Under the pieces are notes generated by a model, which worked only from the letters and a program-made list of their open reading frames with translations, was not told where the DNA came from and did no database searches. The position numbers and the translations under genes were made by a program. From NCBI GenBank assembly GCA_900074885.1, contig FJUW01000008.1, positions 2,495-66,494 on the forward strand: 64,000 nt of DNA. The letters are read 5' to 3'. Source of the DNA: Rhynchosporium graminicola. Lineage: Eukaryota > Ascomycota > Leotiomycetes > Helotiales > Ploettnerulaceae. Below are positions 49,004 to 60,936 of the stretch, piece after piece. The number at the start of each line of letters is the position of its first letter. Within the stretch, counting starts at the first letter, position 1.

Positions 49004-51616
49004 CTACAAATCTACTTTCCCAACCCTCTCCACCTCCTTACCGCGCTCCTGCCATTCTGCCGTATTAGCCTCAAACGAATTCCTCAAACTCTCCTCACCC
49101 TTCGCGTGATTCTTTTGCTTGACCACCACCAGTTCAGGATCCCAATCATCCCTCTGACCCAATGCCATCTTCGCCATCCTAGAATCAGGATTAAACCTCT
49201 GCTCCGACAACTCATAATTCGCTTCCAGCACCTCCCAGTCCACCACTCCCTCAGGTCTCTCCTCTGCGCTTGGCTTGACCCAAGTGTCGTCCCTAACGAA
49301 ATCCTGTAGATCGTCTGCACTCCATGCTTGCCATTCTTCATCCTCCTCATGTGAGTCATCCAAAAATCGGTAGACAAACAAGTTCGTGCTCATCTCCTCG
49401 CTGCGAATCTGTGCCTTACCGCCAAATTTCACAGTTCCAGTCGTGCCAGAAGGGTACGCGATATTCAGTGCTTCGACTTTTCGCCCAGTACTAAGACTAC
49501 GCATCAACGAGATATCGACTTCAAATTTCCCCAACTTCGTAGCAAAGCCACCTCGTGCATAATTCAACCACTTAGTAAGTTGTGGGGCAATCTCCCATGT
49601 TTTACCCAGAGGAGTTAGCAATTTAATCCCCAGAATCCCCTGCATAAGAACAGTCGTAGGACCCGCTGCCCATCCATGAGCATGAGAATTACGGGCTGCG
49701 GACCAGTATGCGGGATAGTGAACATAGCCATCGATTCTATACCCTTCAAGGAGAGTGGAATTCGTCATTCCAGGACCATCGAGCATATATCCCCACATCA
49801 GCTCTATCAGCTCGACTGCTGCGTCGTTATTGCCTGCTGCGCTATGGGCTAGGAGTTCGAAAGAGGATGCGAATGGGGAGATGACGTTGGGAAATTCGAC
49901 GGCTGGTGCGCCGTATTTGATCCAGCGTTTTCGGAGGGTTTGGGAAACGTTGTAGGCTACAGAATCGGAGGTGAAGACATTTGACATAAGAGCCCAGCTG
50001 TTTCCATCTTGAGGGAGGACTTTCTCGGGGCCAGTGCAGCCGCGACGACCCATATTGTCGGCATAGAGACCGTCTTGTTCGCAATACAGAAGAGAATCGA
50101 TGCCTTGGCGAATTCTGGTGCGAGTTGTCGACCATTCCTCTCCATTCGATGTAGTTTCTTTGCCAGTCCACTTGGCGAGTTTGATACTATTTCCGAGAAC
50201 CTCATAGAGAATTGACGAGGCTTCAACGTTATGACCTGTCATGCCTGGTCGAATCCAATCATTGTTCGAGGAAACATGTAGAAGTCCAGTTTCATCAACC
50301 TTATTGATGCTGATCACCAGTGCCCGTAAGTAGGCATCCCAGTTCGGCTTCAGCCAGTCTAAGTCGCCGGAATAGAGTATATACTCATAAGTCCCAATCA
50401 AAGTATGAAGATGGTAAGTGTCACTGAATTCCCCAAAAGAGCCCATTGGGGGACCAGCATATGGCATAGAGCCATCGGAATATTGTCGCTCGTAAATGAT
50501 ATCCAATGCATTCCTCACAGCCAGCATGTCGTAAGTAGAAACAGCAATTCCAGGTACGGCAATAGTCATATCTCCAGGCCAGACCATTCGATCTCTTTTG
50601 GCACCATCTGTAGTAACGGTTTTTCCATGTGCGATTGTATAGTTAGAGTACCACGCCCCGCGTGGTGCATTATTATGATCGAAAAATCGATTAAAATCAA
50701 TGATCGACCCTCCTTCGGTCGGATCTAATGTAGAAAGCTGTAGTGTCCAAGCACCCGCATACCAGACGCGATTCAGCAGGGAAGAAGAGCTATCGAAATA
50801 TCCAGTATATGCCCGTCCGTTCGGGTTCGAAGGGAAGGCGGTACAGTTGACCCAAAGCTTCGAAATTGCAACTGCAGGCATTTTCGATTTATCATTCTTG
50901 GAAGAGGAGCTCCATCCCAGATATTTCTGTCCAATACTGTTATACCAAGATTGTTGCTGCGCGGGAGCGTATTCTCTCTGTGGTGCTGAATGTCCATCGT
51001 GCCACATATATCCGCCCTCTGTCGGAATATCGTCCGAATCCGGAACGAAGACCGTCAAATATTTGAAGGCACCTCTATTGTACCCACCGCCTACACAGTT
51101 TATGCCAGTTTTCTTTATCGAAAACGCTAGAGGAAGGTCGCGTGCCTGAGCATCTCCAGTTGCATCGCATTGGCGGCCTGTGAAAAAGGGAGATTCGGAG
51201 TAGGCGAGGACGACGTATGGATCGTTTTTGATTGATTGGACCTCGAAGCAAACTCTATACATGTTTAGCACAGTTCCTGCCTACGGTGTACCATTTCTGA
51301 ACACTTACTTTCCAGCAATATTCTCCGCAAACTCAAAAGTAATCAAGCCTCCAGGGCTAATCTTCCAGCTGATGCCCTCACTATCCGCATCTTTCAAAAC
51401 CGCCTCTCCACCAGACACTGCACCTTCCGAATTTAATATCTCTACAGGCGCAATGTATGATTTATTTAAAGGAGCTCGAATGTTGCCTTCCCAGGGACCC
51501 GGGAAGATGGTGTCTAGAGGAAGAGATTCATAGTTTGGGCCGTCGAATTTAGCAGCTTCTACGGTCGGTCCGGCAAGGTAGAGTGCGATGAGAAGGAATG
51601 AAGAAGATAAATACAT
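49004..51616 (-). CDS. Secreted GH78-type alpha-L-rhamnosidase-like glycoside hydrolase
   Basis: Two exons: 51616-51309 and 51254-49004, joined over a 54-bp intron (51308-51255; GTAAGT donor, GCTAAAC branch, TATAG acceptor). The spliced length is 2559 nt, giving 852 residues plus stop, with the frame intact. The start is the ATG at 51616, followed by a signal peptide (MYLSSSFLLIALYLAGPTVEA). The protein would be exported and act extracellularly on rhamnosylated glycans or glycosides. The central six-hairpin (alpha/alpha)6 region begins near the DRMVWPGDM motif and continues SDGSMPYAGPPMGSFGEFSD and NNDWIRPGM, typical of fungal GH78 proteins. The C-terminal beta-sandwich includes YARGGFATKLGKFEVD, followed by a charged tail with repeated E/K. 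Length fits the family. It is the only intact carbohydrate enzyme here, lying between relics. Exact substrate unknown. Confidence 0.88.
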
Positions 51617-52145
51617 GATATTGAAAACAAAGCTGTAAATGCTATACTATCATGATAATTACAAGTAATAGTCTAAAGGAGGGAAAAGGAAACACGAGTC
51701 TGGGGGTGAAAGAATCTTCGCGGAGTTGAGGGCTCGGAGGGGTCAGACGACTCTTCATGAGGGTCTCAGCCTGTCATGCAGCTCTGCATCTTGGACTTTT
51801 GGCAGGGCACTAATAACGGGCATGACAGGGGTGGGCTCGGATCCAATTCCACGTTTAGGTTCATGCAGCTAAGAAGGAATCCGGGGTAACGAGTCATGCA
51901 AGATGTTCAATGGTGTGTGGTGTAAAAAGCCAAGAACCAATCATCTGGGAACATCATGGTCGAAGGCGGAAGGAATACAGATCATGATGAATATGTGCAA
52001 CTAGGTGTAGTGATAGTGATTAAGCTGTTGATTAGCATTGATTAGCATCTAATAAACATAAATCTCTTTCCTACCCTCCCCAACTCCATGCTGAAGCCAA
52101 TGCACCAATTCAAAACCCCTACATAGTATCTCGATCCATGTTCCC
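51617..52145. other. Upstream region of the GH78 gene and downstream region of the aprataxin-like gene
   Basis: This is 529 bp without open frames. It must contain the GH78 promoter. An AT-rich stretch with CATGATAGTATAG (minus strand) lies 10-30 bp upstream of its ATG, and a CCAAT on the plus strand is at about 51937. No specific regulator site is claimed. Confidence 0.5.
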
Positions 52146-53030
52146 TCACTCCTTTTTCCACTCCTCAAATTCCTCGCTCAAATGCTCCTTTAACCTCGCA
52201 AACTTGTTTTTGAAATTCTTCTCGCACCTCCAACACAATAGATCGCTACTCAAATACCCCTCCTTCCCCGGATGTCTCCTCACATCATCCTTCGCCAGCG
52301 GGAAAGCCTCCAACTCCACAAAGAAGGGCGTCGCAAAACTGTTGTAATGTTTCCTATGCTTTACACACTCCGAATAATGATCCACACTCAACACATGAAT
52401 ATGTAAATGGTTCATACTCGGATGTGCATGGATCCCCACTTTGACGTCTTTATTCCAATCCCTCCCTACGGGCATATCCTCTGGCTTCTCTATCTCAACC
52501 TCGCCATTCAGTACCTTTTCGCGAGGTATATCCTGTTTAGAGTATTTCCCATACTGGCGCTGTAGCTCCTTGCCGATTATATCCCTCAGCTTATTCGCTG
52601 ATTCCTGCACACTAGCCAGGAACTCCGCATCCTCGAAAGCGTCGAAGGGGTGTTGGAGGCTATATTTCTGAGAGCGCGGGAGTAGGAGTGCGTGAACGCT
52701 TGATTTGGGGTATAAGTCGTTGATGGCGACGAAGTTGTCGTCATGGTAGATGATGCGCGACGCGTCATATTTATCGGGGTTGTCGATGTAGGCACCCAGA
52801 CCGTCGCGGGTGGAAAGAGTGTTCTTGTTGTGCGGTTTTTTGGAATTAACAGGGGACGGAGGGGAGGCTTTGCGTTTGTTCATAAGTGCGGAGACTGTGA
52901 AGTGATCAGTAGGAATGAGAGAAGGAGAAAGGAAGCTGGTACAGGCGTTGCGTGGCGAGGCTGACGAGGCTGAGTGCGCGGTTCCTTGTAGCTCCTCTCT
53001 GGTGATTGCGTCTTCAAGAGATTTCTTCAT
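52146..53030 (-). CDS. Aprataxin-like protein (HIT domain plus C2HE zinc finger)
   Basis: A 294-residue single-exon frame. The HIT hydrolase domain spans about residues 88-225, with the histidine triad H208-L-H210-I-H212 in HPSMNHLHIHVL and the substrate-pocket segment INDLYPKSSVHALLLPR. The C-terminus has a zinc finger C266-X2-C269-X13-H283-X3-E287, the C2HE type of aprataxins. The family (Hnt3 in fungi) removes AMP from abortive 5'-adenylated DNA ends left by DNA ligase, in the nucleus. A basic NKRKASPP stretch right after Met50 could be a nuclear signal, so the true start may be Met50 (52883) rather than the first ATG. It is intact, with no sign of RIP, in contrast to its neighbours. Confidence 0.92.
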   Translation of the reverse strand: MKKSLEDAITREELQGTAHSASSASPRNACTSFLSPSLIPTDHFTVSALMNKRKASPPSPVNSKKPHNKNTLSTRDGLGAYIDNPDKYDASRIIYHDDNFVAINDLYPKSSVHALLLPRSQKYSLQHPFDAFEDAEFLASVQESANKLRDIIGKELQRQYGKYSKQDIPREKVLNGEVEIEKPEDMPVGRDWNKDVKVGIHAHPSMNHLHIHVLSVDHYSECVKHRKHYNSFATPFFVELEAFPLAKDDVRRHPGKEGYLSSDLLCWRCEKNFKNKFARLKEHLSEEFEEWKKE

Positions 53031-53609
53031 TATAACAATCGCTAACCATGTGGAATGGTGTAGAGATGCTCTGCTCAGATGGGCTGCGTTTGTGTGCTGG
53101 GTAAAAGAATTGCTGACGTAATTTTATTGGTGGAGGTCGTGAATGTCGAACCTCTCCCGGCCGGCAGTTGTCCCAATCTGGCCACCCCACTTGTTCGCTT
53201 ACTAGTGGTCGTTTGTTTACTTTCCCACTAGTAGTCATTTGGCAGACTTTCCTGTGTCGTCCAGCGAGATTGATCATATAATTATTATAAGTGTCTTGGA
53301 CTTGAGAGTCGTTGAATTTGAGTTCTTGAAAAAGGCCGCCGCCAAAGATCCAGTCATTGGCAAAGAATTGATCAATCATAGCATACTTTTTCTTCGAGGC
53401 AAGGGATAGTGAGCTTTTGCAATTCTCATTTTGAGCACAAATCTATTGAAGTACTCGCGACATGTCATACACTCAACCTCCATCCTAGCCACCGTCCTAA
53501 GTAAGTTCTACATCACAAGCCTACCTACCTTCTTCTCATCCACTCCACCCTACTCAAAATCTGGGTATATCGGCAACCTCAAATCATCTTCCATGTCCTT
53601 CGCCACTAT
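53031..53609. other. Upstream region of the aprataxin-like gene; no gene supported
   Basis: A 121-codon minus-strand frame (53379-53014) overlaps the aprataxin start and lacks family features. A 9-bp inverted repeat TACTAGTGG...CCACTAGTA lies at 53200-53233. Confidence 0.4.
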
Positions 53610-54320
53610 CTAAAACTTGCTCTGCAAAACAGGCAGTCCGACACTCCAAGCAATACCAGCCACAAAATTCTGCAGTAACCATCTCCTCCACCCCAAACCT
53701 AGATGTGCCACCGCCAGGATAAACGACGGTATACTCTGCATCTGCTCAACGACTTGCCGAAAAGTCTTATCATAAGTCTCAAACTCCTTCTCTGGGTCCT
53801 CACCAAGATCCAACTGGCTCAAATTACCAGCAAGGACATACGCTTAGCGAGCGACGGTCTCATACCAGTCAAAGGATGCGGCGCATAAGCAGTGTCACCA
53901 ACAGATACAATCCTCTCAGAATACCACTGCGACAACTTGGTCTGTTCAATGTACTCAAAATAAGTCCGGGGCCTGACCCCTAGCGTCCAGGAACCTCTCA
54001 GCTTACCATTTAGCATCAACAAATTGTTCCTCAACGGCTCCATCTGAGGAAATCAACCACTCCGCGCCACTCTAGCCCATACATTTCTCCCGATCTCGTT
54101 ACTGGGAATATAAGATATCAACACTGTAACATTTTCATAAGGACCAGATTGAGAGGCTATAATGCGCGATCCGGGACCCCAGTAGATATTCCACTAGTCG
54201 TTATCGTCTGGCTATCGTGGGATGGTGCCTTTGTCGACTAATGTGAGTGCTTTGGGAGGCAAACATTGTCTACATATTTTGGACCATACTCCGTCGCTTC
54301 TAATTTATAGATCGTAGTTC
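53610..54320 (-). pseudogene. FAD-dependent monooxygenase remnant (C-terminal half)
   Basis: Minus-strand pieces in order are WGPGSRIIASQSGPYENV (about 54190), VWARVARSG, and frame 54043-53819 with RIVSVGDTAYAPHPLTGM, the FAD-binding GD motif (normally GDAAY..SPLTGMG) of group A flavin monooxygenases. After SLAK the frame shifts by one base to AYVLAGNLSQLDLGEDPEKE and continues to a stop at 53610. The N-terminal Rossmann fold (GXGXXG) is not found in 54320-54800. One clear frameshift, extra stops and the missing half make it a pseudogene. Confidence 0.65.
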
Positions 54321-55871
54321 TGGATATTGGCAATACTCAATTCCACCTTGAAACCCCCATCATGATCGGGAATGCCATCCATCATTGTCGGTCTAAAGAA
54401 ACATTCCACATTCCCCAAGTGTCTAGAGTCATAGGGGTATGACTCCCGGGGGGGGGATACTCTATAGCCTTCCCCGCTCCTGGAGCATACAATACAACAA
54501 TCATCGCCTCTTTGGACTCTGTAACTTTTTTAGGAGAGCCTGCGTAGCGGCCTCTTCCCGAAACAGCCTATACCCATGACGCTGTTCCACTTGCTGGAGG
54601 GAACATACAAGACCATCAGCTCGCTTGCGCACTTCGGTCATAGGCTCAAGAGCTCGAATCCTCGCCGCGTTGTACTTCAATCCCCGTGGACAAGCCGGGC
54701 GGCTCTTGGCCTTCAGCACTGAAGAACGGTTCATCCGGCGAGTTCGAAGGTCGAGGGCTAGAAGGAGGAGGTAGAAAAGGGTTAGACATTTTTAGGACAA
54801 CAGTCACCCGTAGTCGGGAAGGCGAAGATGATAAGCTTTGAAGACATCGAGGTGGTACGACTAGCGCGTGCTGCGAAGCAGGTCATCAAGGGCAAGGGAA
54901 ACGTGGTCGGAAGCGGACGACCGATATGGAGAGCACCAGTTACGTAGATGACATGAGGCTGTTGTAGAGGATGGTTTCTTATTTCCTTCATTTCGGATTT
55001 GGTTTTATAGAGGCAGGAAATCGCATACAATTCAATATGTTCGTAGTACTTTCGGCGCAATAGAAGAAGATGGAGTTATGGTCCGCCTGTAAATCACTAG
55101 CAAGCAGTCTTTGTGTCGAGGCCAGACTCTTAACGTAATGATCTTGCGAACAAGACGAAAGCATATCATTTGAAAAGCCTACACCACCGCGGCCTACTTA
55201 CCGAACGTAGTACTATTTCAACTCTCCACTAACCTCGCCAGCTCGCGACATCCTACATACCTATGTGTATGTCCGTACCTCTGCGCGGTGCGCAGCCGTC
55301 TCGTGCAGGTGCAGCGAGGAGTTCGACTTTGCATCTACTCTCTGCAGGTAGAAACTGCGCGAATGGCTGGTACCTTGAAACGTCTTCGTTGGGACTGCTG
55401 CTTCCGTTGCCTGACTTCATTGATACCAACCTAAAATAGGGGAATGATCCTGAGAGGCGGTTCTTCTTCCACTTGGTAATTCTGGCATAGCTTGCAAGGG
55501 GCATGCTCTGAGGCCTTGATTCAGAACCGAGGAAGGAAGTTGACCTACTCGTCCTTCCACCATGAGTGCTTCTGGTCCCTGCGCTTCCAACGGTCGCAGG
55601 TCTCTAGTGCTACGTTCTGGTTCCGTTAACCAATGGGAATAAATCAAAATGAAATCAAATCAATTCACAGATGTACTTAGTTTCAGCGTGTGCTAAGCCT
55701 CTGTGATTGAAAGAGACAAGTAAACTAGCAACCCGTGCTTATTTATTTGCAAGGTGGTCGCAACCTTTCCCTACTCTAGCGACGTTATCACACTCTATAC
55801 AACAGATTGGAGAAGATGTAGTGCTTGCTTTATCAGACCTTCTCGTTCATTAGTTGGTGTAGTTTACGCAC
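54321..55871. other. No supported gene
   Basis: Small minus-strand frames at 54734-54501 (basic, AARIRALEPMTEVRKRADGL), 55060-54782 and 55647-55253 show no recognised domain. The first may belong to the monooxygenase relic or to an unidentified transposon. A run of ten G lies near 54447-54457. Confidence 0.4.
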
Positions 55872-57095
55872 TTAGACTAAATACTCACTTTCAAACTTCT
55901 CCAGAAAGTCGTGCGCAGGATCTTGACCCCACAAGAATGAATACGTCTTGCCGTCACCTAGAAGGTCTGGGTTGTCGTCGCCTTGAGAAATGGCTTTGAT
56001 TTTTTGGTCTCTGGCAAGCTGTTTAGGGCCATCATCAAGGTGTAGAACCGTACGTGTGCCCCCCCGCCCATCCCNCCGTTTCAACAGTAGTTTCTGCCCA
56101 GGGCTTTCGGGCAAGTTCATACGCTTTGAAGAGTTAAGCTATTTCGCCTAGGTTCGAGATGCGATTTAGCGCTAAATGAGGAACTGCGACGTCTTCGATA
56201 GCCTGAGCGGCTCCTTGTGCGACGTAGGAGGCAGGCATCCCCGAGCAGGACAACATTACCCACCACCCACCACCCACCTATGAAGGGCTTCATTTCACAC
56301 AGCCTCCACTTCATTACATTCTCGTCTGGGATATAGTTCAGGATCTTCCTTAATCGAATGGGGTCCCAGGAACCAAAGTGGTCTAGTACCTCTTGCTTGG
56401 ATGCTTTGGCAGTCCAGAACTCTTCGGAGAAACCCGTATCAGGGTGGCACATAACCTATGGCTTATATAAGTCACCGCCAGCTTGCAGTTCTTCGTCCTC
56501 GATAACGTCCAGAGGGATGCAAGCTCTGAACGCGGCGTTTCTTGTTGGTCGTGGTTTATCAACCAAACTTTGGTTCAGGTAAAGCAATCATCTACATATT
56601 GATTTCATCCTGACAATCGTGAGCTTTTTTCAAGATCGGGAGAAGGGAAAATAACCATCTGCCCCAACTACTAAATCCGCTTCGAGCATTTCCTATTACT
56701 AAGTGTCACGCAAGGCTTCTCAAAAGTCAATTTTCGTAATCATGCTATTAACACGAATCTCAGCCACGGTCTCAGTATTCGCCATTAAGGCTCTATGCAG
56801 AGCAGCCCTGTGAATTACGTGTTAGGTAGCGCTATGTATCTTCTTAACCTCAGGCATAAGAGGTGCAGCGCCGAGAAACTCCGTGCTCCTATCGCCTGGG
56901 CTTGACGTGAGTTAGAGAATCTGTATACTTGCATATGTAAGTACCCAGGCCATATCGACTTAATAGACGTGTGAGGTTTGGAGAGCAGTAAATCCCAGCG
57001 CCGACCTCACCGATTACTAGCGCCGCTTCCAGGACAGTGGCAGTGTGCCCAGAGCTGCCCATGATACCGGCCTGCTCCAACAGTAATAATTTTCA
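55872..57095 (-). pseudogene. Salicylate hydroxylase-like FAD monooxygenase, broken
   Basis: Frame 57080-56889 keeps the N-terminal FAD fold region (ATVLEAALVIGEVGAGIYCS, NLTRLLSRYGLG), though the GXGXXG is degraded. Around 56800 the text HRAALHRALMANTETVAEIR matches the conserved arginine loop, and LEADLVVGADGYF near 56680 is the DG motif. Frame 56452-56117 has WTAKASKQEVLDHFGSWDP, MKWRLCEMKPFIGGWW and VVLLGDAC, the second FAD motif. It then shifts frame (ASYVAQGAAQAIEDVAVPHL survives in another frame), and 56120-55872 gives the C-terminus (DDNPDLLGDGKTYSFLWGQD). An N at 56075 lies in a C run. Several stops and frameshifts make this non-functional. Intact homologues hydroxylate aromatic acids with NAD(P)H. 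Confidence 0.75.
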
Positions 57096-57687
57096 AGAGT
57101 GTTTGAGGTGGGGCGCTCGGGCTATTCTCGACATTGCAGTAGTCAGTTCGAACACCTTTCGCGGATTGCACATTCCAGTCTATGATATTAAATAGAGGTA
57201 TGGTGTCATCGTCACGATATGAGCTGAATTATGGTCAAACTTGTAATGCGGTATGGAAAAGAGAGCGTTTCTGTGTTCTTAGTTAGAATGGAAGCTCTTA
57301 TTAGCCTTCTTCTTTGTACTGTCGAGCATTTCTCCCGTCAAATTGGGCTCCACTCGAAAAGAGCGTATTTTGCGTGCACCTCGTATTCCCACCACCATCA
57401 GTTAGTGAGTGGTCTGCGGTATGACCGTCTGGTTCGGGACGTCCATCCGGTCATACGGGATCGTCTCCCGTGGCAGAATTCAAAGAAAAGCTTAACCCAC
57501 CCGTGAAGCGTTTCCAGGACCCTGTAAAATGGTTTATGGGGGTAGTTCGACCACGTACCCACGAGATTCCGCGGCTCGGCATCCCATAACTTTCTTCGTC
57601 CATAAAGTACAATCGCTTTCTTGCTTAGAACATCCATCTCTACACGCCACTATCCTCTCCGAGAGAGAAGCTACTTCAAGTAAACGT
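57096..57687. other. No supported gene
   Basis: Overlapping frames on both strands at 57231-57637 show no family features. Confidence 0.4.
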
Positions 57688-58145
57688 CATGGCTAATCAG
57701 TATTGGGATGTCCATATCACAATTGAGGAGAGACTCGTGGAGCTTTAAGACCGGGCGTGGAAGAAAGATGACTGCATCTTAGGTGGCCGCAGTGGAGGGC
57801 ACCGGGTGGTCAATCTATCCCACAACATAGCTATCAAATATGGATACGGCGTCACAGCTTCAGAAGCCAGAATACAAAGGTTCGCCCATCGAAACACAGA
57901 TCCAAGTATCCTCCATGCCCTACGTGTTTTTCGATTTTTCCATGGCAAACCAGATCCGGCCAAGCCTTTCCCAAAGGGCTACTTGTTCATGGAATAAGTC
58001 GCCGGCCAATCGCTACAAATATTGATTTAAAAGAGAATCGTGACACTGTTGCGCGCGTGGCTGGGATTCTGAAGCACTTGGTAGACATACCAGACTGTCG
58101 AGTCTCAGGTCCCATCGACATGGGCGAGCCACAAGGATATATCTA
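57688..58145 (+). pseudogene. APH-like kinase (phosphotransferase enzyme family) remnant
   Basis: From ATG 57688 the frame reads MANQYWDVHITIEERLVEL, then TAA, then RVVNLSHNIAIKYGYGVTAS with the ATP-binding lysine (IKYG) and EARIQRFAHRNTDPSILHA, as in fungal APH/choline-kinase-fold proteins. GYLFME is followed by TAA where these proteins have Y/F, then VAGQSLQ. One frameshift later NIDLKENRDTVARVAGILKH and GEPQGYI match the next conserved stretch. The catalytic HXDLXXXN loop is not found downstream. Two stops, a frameshift and the truncation mark it as a pseudogene. Confidence 0.65.
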
Positions 58146-59299
58146 GGTACAGCTTGTAGGTCGTTCTTTGAGTCTTTACAAATGACAATACCTGCTGATA
58201 GTGTCTAACGGTTTGCGAAGCACCGATGAGAATGAACTTATATTACCAGGGGGCTTTCACTCATTAACCCGCCCTACCACCGTTGCCAGATCAGCCGCCA
58301 GTCACCACGTGGCGATCTCGATTAATGCACAATCGTTCCATAGAAAGCTCCGTCTCTTATTGACGACATGTTCGAGAGAGCTACAAGAAGCTTGGGGAGA
58401 TAGAAGCACTGGACGGGACCGGGAGAGATGTGTAGGGTTGAAGGTGGGTGAAAATGTTAACTACTTTGAAGATTCATCCGGGAAAATGATAGATTCTTTG
58501 AGGTCATGAAGAAGGTTATGATAGAGGCAGTCATCAAAACCAAGCAGTGATATCGCAACTCATTTAAGCAAATATTCGAAACAACAATCGAGGGTATCCC
58601 GGCAATAACAGTGACAAAACTCCTCTCTCCCCTCCCCTATCTGATCCCGATCTTTAAGGAGTTAATTTTAAAGCCATACAAGTCTCTAACGTGTGTTAAA
58701 AAATAGACAAACTTATTTATAGCTTTCTACTAAGTTCTTCCAAGTATTTACACTAAATTATCCAGTAGGACTCGGTCTATTAAAGAGACTAACAGCAAAA
58801 GCATAAGGTTAAAGAGCACTTATTGAGATTTAAGATGAAGGCCATTTTTAACAAATATGCTTTTAGTCATCGAAGGTAAGTCCCGCCTGTCCTCTGACTA
58901 TATCATCATTCCATCCTTGTATAGTTCGTTCGCTCCTCAAAGTCCGAGATATAGATTTTATAAATCTATCGATTACAAGTCGAGATGACGCGCGAGTATC
59001 GACCCTTATAAGTCGCCTATATTAAGCTTAAAGGCTAGATAACGAAACTATTTCCCCCCAAAAGCACCATTCGAGTCGCTTTCAAATAGGGAAATTATGT
59101 TATATAGCGCGCTGTTTCTCGGCTTCTCGAGCAAGCTCGCCAGAGGTCTGTTTTTACCACCCTCCTTCAATTTTCGATTCATAACAAGCTATCTGTTTCG
59201 CGTCGATTTGCTAACGCTACATCTAGACGATACGCGGAGACTCCTGGTCAAGAATTACAACGCGATGCCATTTTAACACCGCTTACCGATGGACATCGT
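58146..59299. other. No supported gene; partly AT-rich
   Basis: An open frame of 102 codons (58201-58509) has no recognisable domain. Around 58640-58870 the sequence is AT-rich with TTAATTTTAAAG-like stretches that may be an old repeat. Confidence 0.4.
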
Positions 59300-60137
59300 C
59301 TATATCCTCAGCCCTATGGAGAGTGAAGATTGGTACCGGGAACAAACAGCAGAATAGTTTCATGCAGTCATTCACATCCGAGGGGCCCCGCAGGATTGAG
59401 ACTAGTTATGGAATATGGACATTGCTACAAGAAGAAGTTTTCTACCAGGAATCATCAGAAGATATGCCGTAACGCTTCAATTAATGTCGACCGTCAGAGG
59501 ACCTTACAATGGCTTTACTTCATAGGAAAAGGTTGAAAGATCACAGTTTGTTAACACGGTTAAGGCCAGGACAAGCGACGAAATCAGCGCAAATGCCGTT
59601 TAAAGTGGAGAGCGCTCGGGCATCCCCAACTGAAGAGGTATTACTACTACAAGTTAACGTCAAGGGTTTATTCACTTACATAGCTGTCGGAGGTCCATCT
59701 AGTGTAAACACTTAGATGGCCTATACAAATTTAAATACATCAAAAGTGGTAAATGCCACCAAGGGTTTATAAATGTAGATATTGTGGTCGTCATTCCTTA
59801 CTTCTATTAGCGCAAGCTCTACTACAAGCAGATCTTCGCTAGTGGCTTCTCTTTCGTCGGGGTCAAGATTCACATCATTATTTCTTGTAAAGAAAAGGAG
59901 AACAAAATCGTGTTCGTTGACTTGACAGCCTCAGAGAATCTAGGTGGCCGCGTCGATTTTGTTGCGGACAAGCATCGAATGGCCGTCTCTTTAACGAGAC
60001 AAAAGCAGAGGCTTGTTATTAGCGATAAAAAATGCACTATTGTCAAGAGAAACGTCGTGGAAGGCGAGACAACTATAGACATCAAGAAGTCGGAGCTGAA
60101 GGTAGATGATAAGGAACTCTTGACTGAGGCCCTTTAG
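59300..60137 (+). pseudogene. SF1 (Upf1/AAA_12-like) helicase C-terminal remnant
   Basis: The best-supported part is 59770-60137. INVDIVVVIPYFY (motif IV/V region) is followed by KIHIIISCKEKENKIVFVDL, which aligns with the family's TIDSFQGKE motif, then FVADKHRMAVSLTRQKQRLV, the VALTR motif VI, and a terminal EALStop. Upstream to 59300 the reading is broken by stops and frame changes. Intact homologues are large RNA/DNA helicases; the walker A/B part is absent here. The 59910-60137 open frame is just the last exon-like piece. Confidence 0.6.
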
Positions 60138-60694
60138 AAAGTCTTTAAATTCCTTCCAGGAAACAGGTCGAATAACAAAAATTCCCTTCGCTACTAATCT
60201 TACTCTGTCCGACTTCATTTCCCTATAAGCCCTGAAGTACCAAAGACTGCTGCTCTTTTGTAGAAAAGGTGCTCTCAAGCTGGCTATATACAAGAGGATA
60301 TCTATATAGCCGTCTTATCCATATACAAGAATCTGAACAGCACCAAACGGATAATTGGAATTGAAGAAAAGAGCGTGGCTCTGTTTGACATATATCAATA
60401 CAATTAAGAGCATGTAAGGTAGCCATTTTGATTATCACAGTAGTGGTCTGATACAGAGACTAGGTTAGCAGGCTCTCATAGGATTACAAGTGAATACTAA
60501 CTTAGGTTTATCTCGTTGTGGACTCTCCCATCGAAGCCTCCGCAATCACAAGATAACGTTGTAACCCTAACAAGTGTACATGTACAAGCGACGAAGTTAT
60601 GGCCACTGTTACGTTAGTTGTCTTATCACGCTAATATTCGGAGTATTTACGGGTTTGTTCCCCACTATTCGAGTTAGTATTTAGAAAGAGTTAA
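60138..60694. other. No supported gene
   Basis: Minus-strand frames at 59991-60293 and 60223-60438 are antisense or unsupported. No repeat was noticed. Confidence 0.4.
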
Positions 60695-60904
60695 TTATAA
60701 GAGACGTACGATAAGTTTCCCATTTCTATTTATAAGGCGATAAGAAAGATCGAATTTTGAATGGATCCTCTCTTTTCCAAATCCAAGACAAGTGGCTTCG
60801 AGGTTGGGATAGTTGAATGAAATCCCAGCGCAGGAGTTCCCGAAATTCCCAAAGGCCAAAGTAGCCGGAAGAGTGACGAGAGAGAGAAGAATAGAGAAAT
60901 GCAT
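60695..60904 (-). pseudogene. Truncated CVNH-type small secreted protein
   Basis: A 69-codon frame starts with a signal peptide (MHFSILLSLVTLPATLAFG) followed by NFGNSCAGISFNYPNLEATC and DLSYRLINRNGKL. This matches the first repeat of cyanovirin-N-homology proteins (SC..I.L......L.A.C......S.IDL..CI.N.NG.L.C). The Cys expected at DL..C is Tyr/Arg here, and the frame ends shortly after, so the second repeat is missing. CVNH proteins bind mannose-rich glycans. The alternative is a short species-specific secreted protein. Confidence 0.5.
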
Positions 60905-60936
60905 TTTGAAGAATCAAGTGAGTTGAGCGCTTTCAC

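Noticed and set aside
53200..53233. Inverted repeat TACTAGTGG/CCACTAGTA upstream of the aprataxin-like gene as an operator
   Set aside because: Nine-base arms occur by chance often enough, and no factor with this site is known to me.
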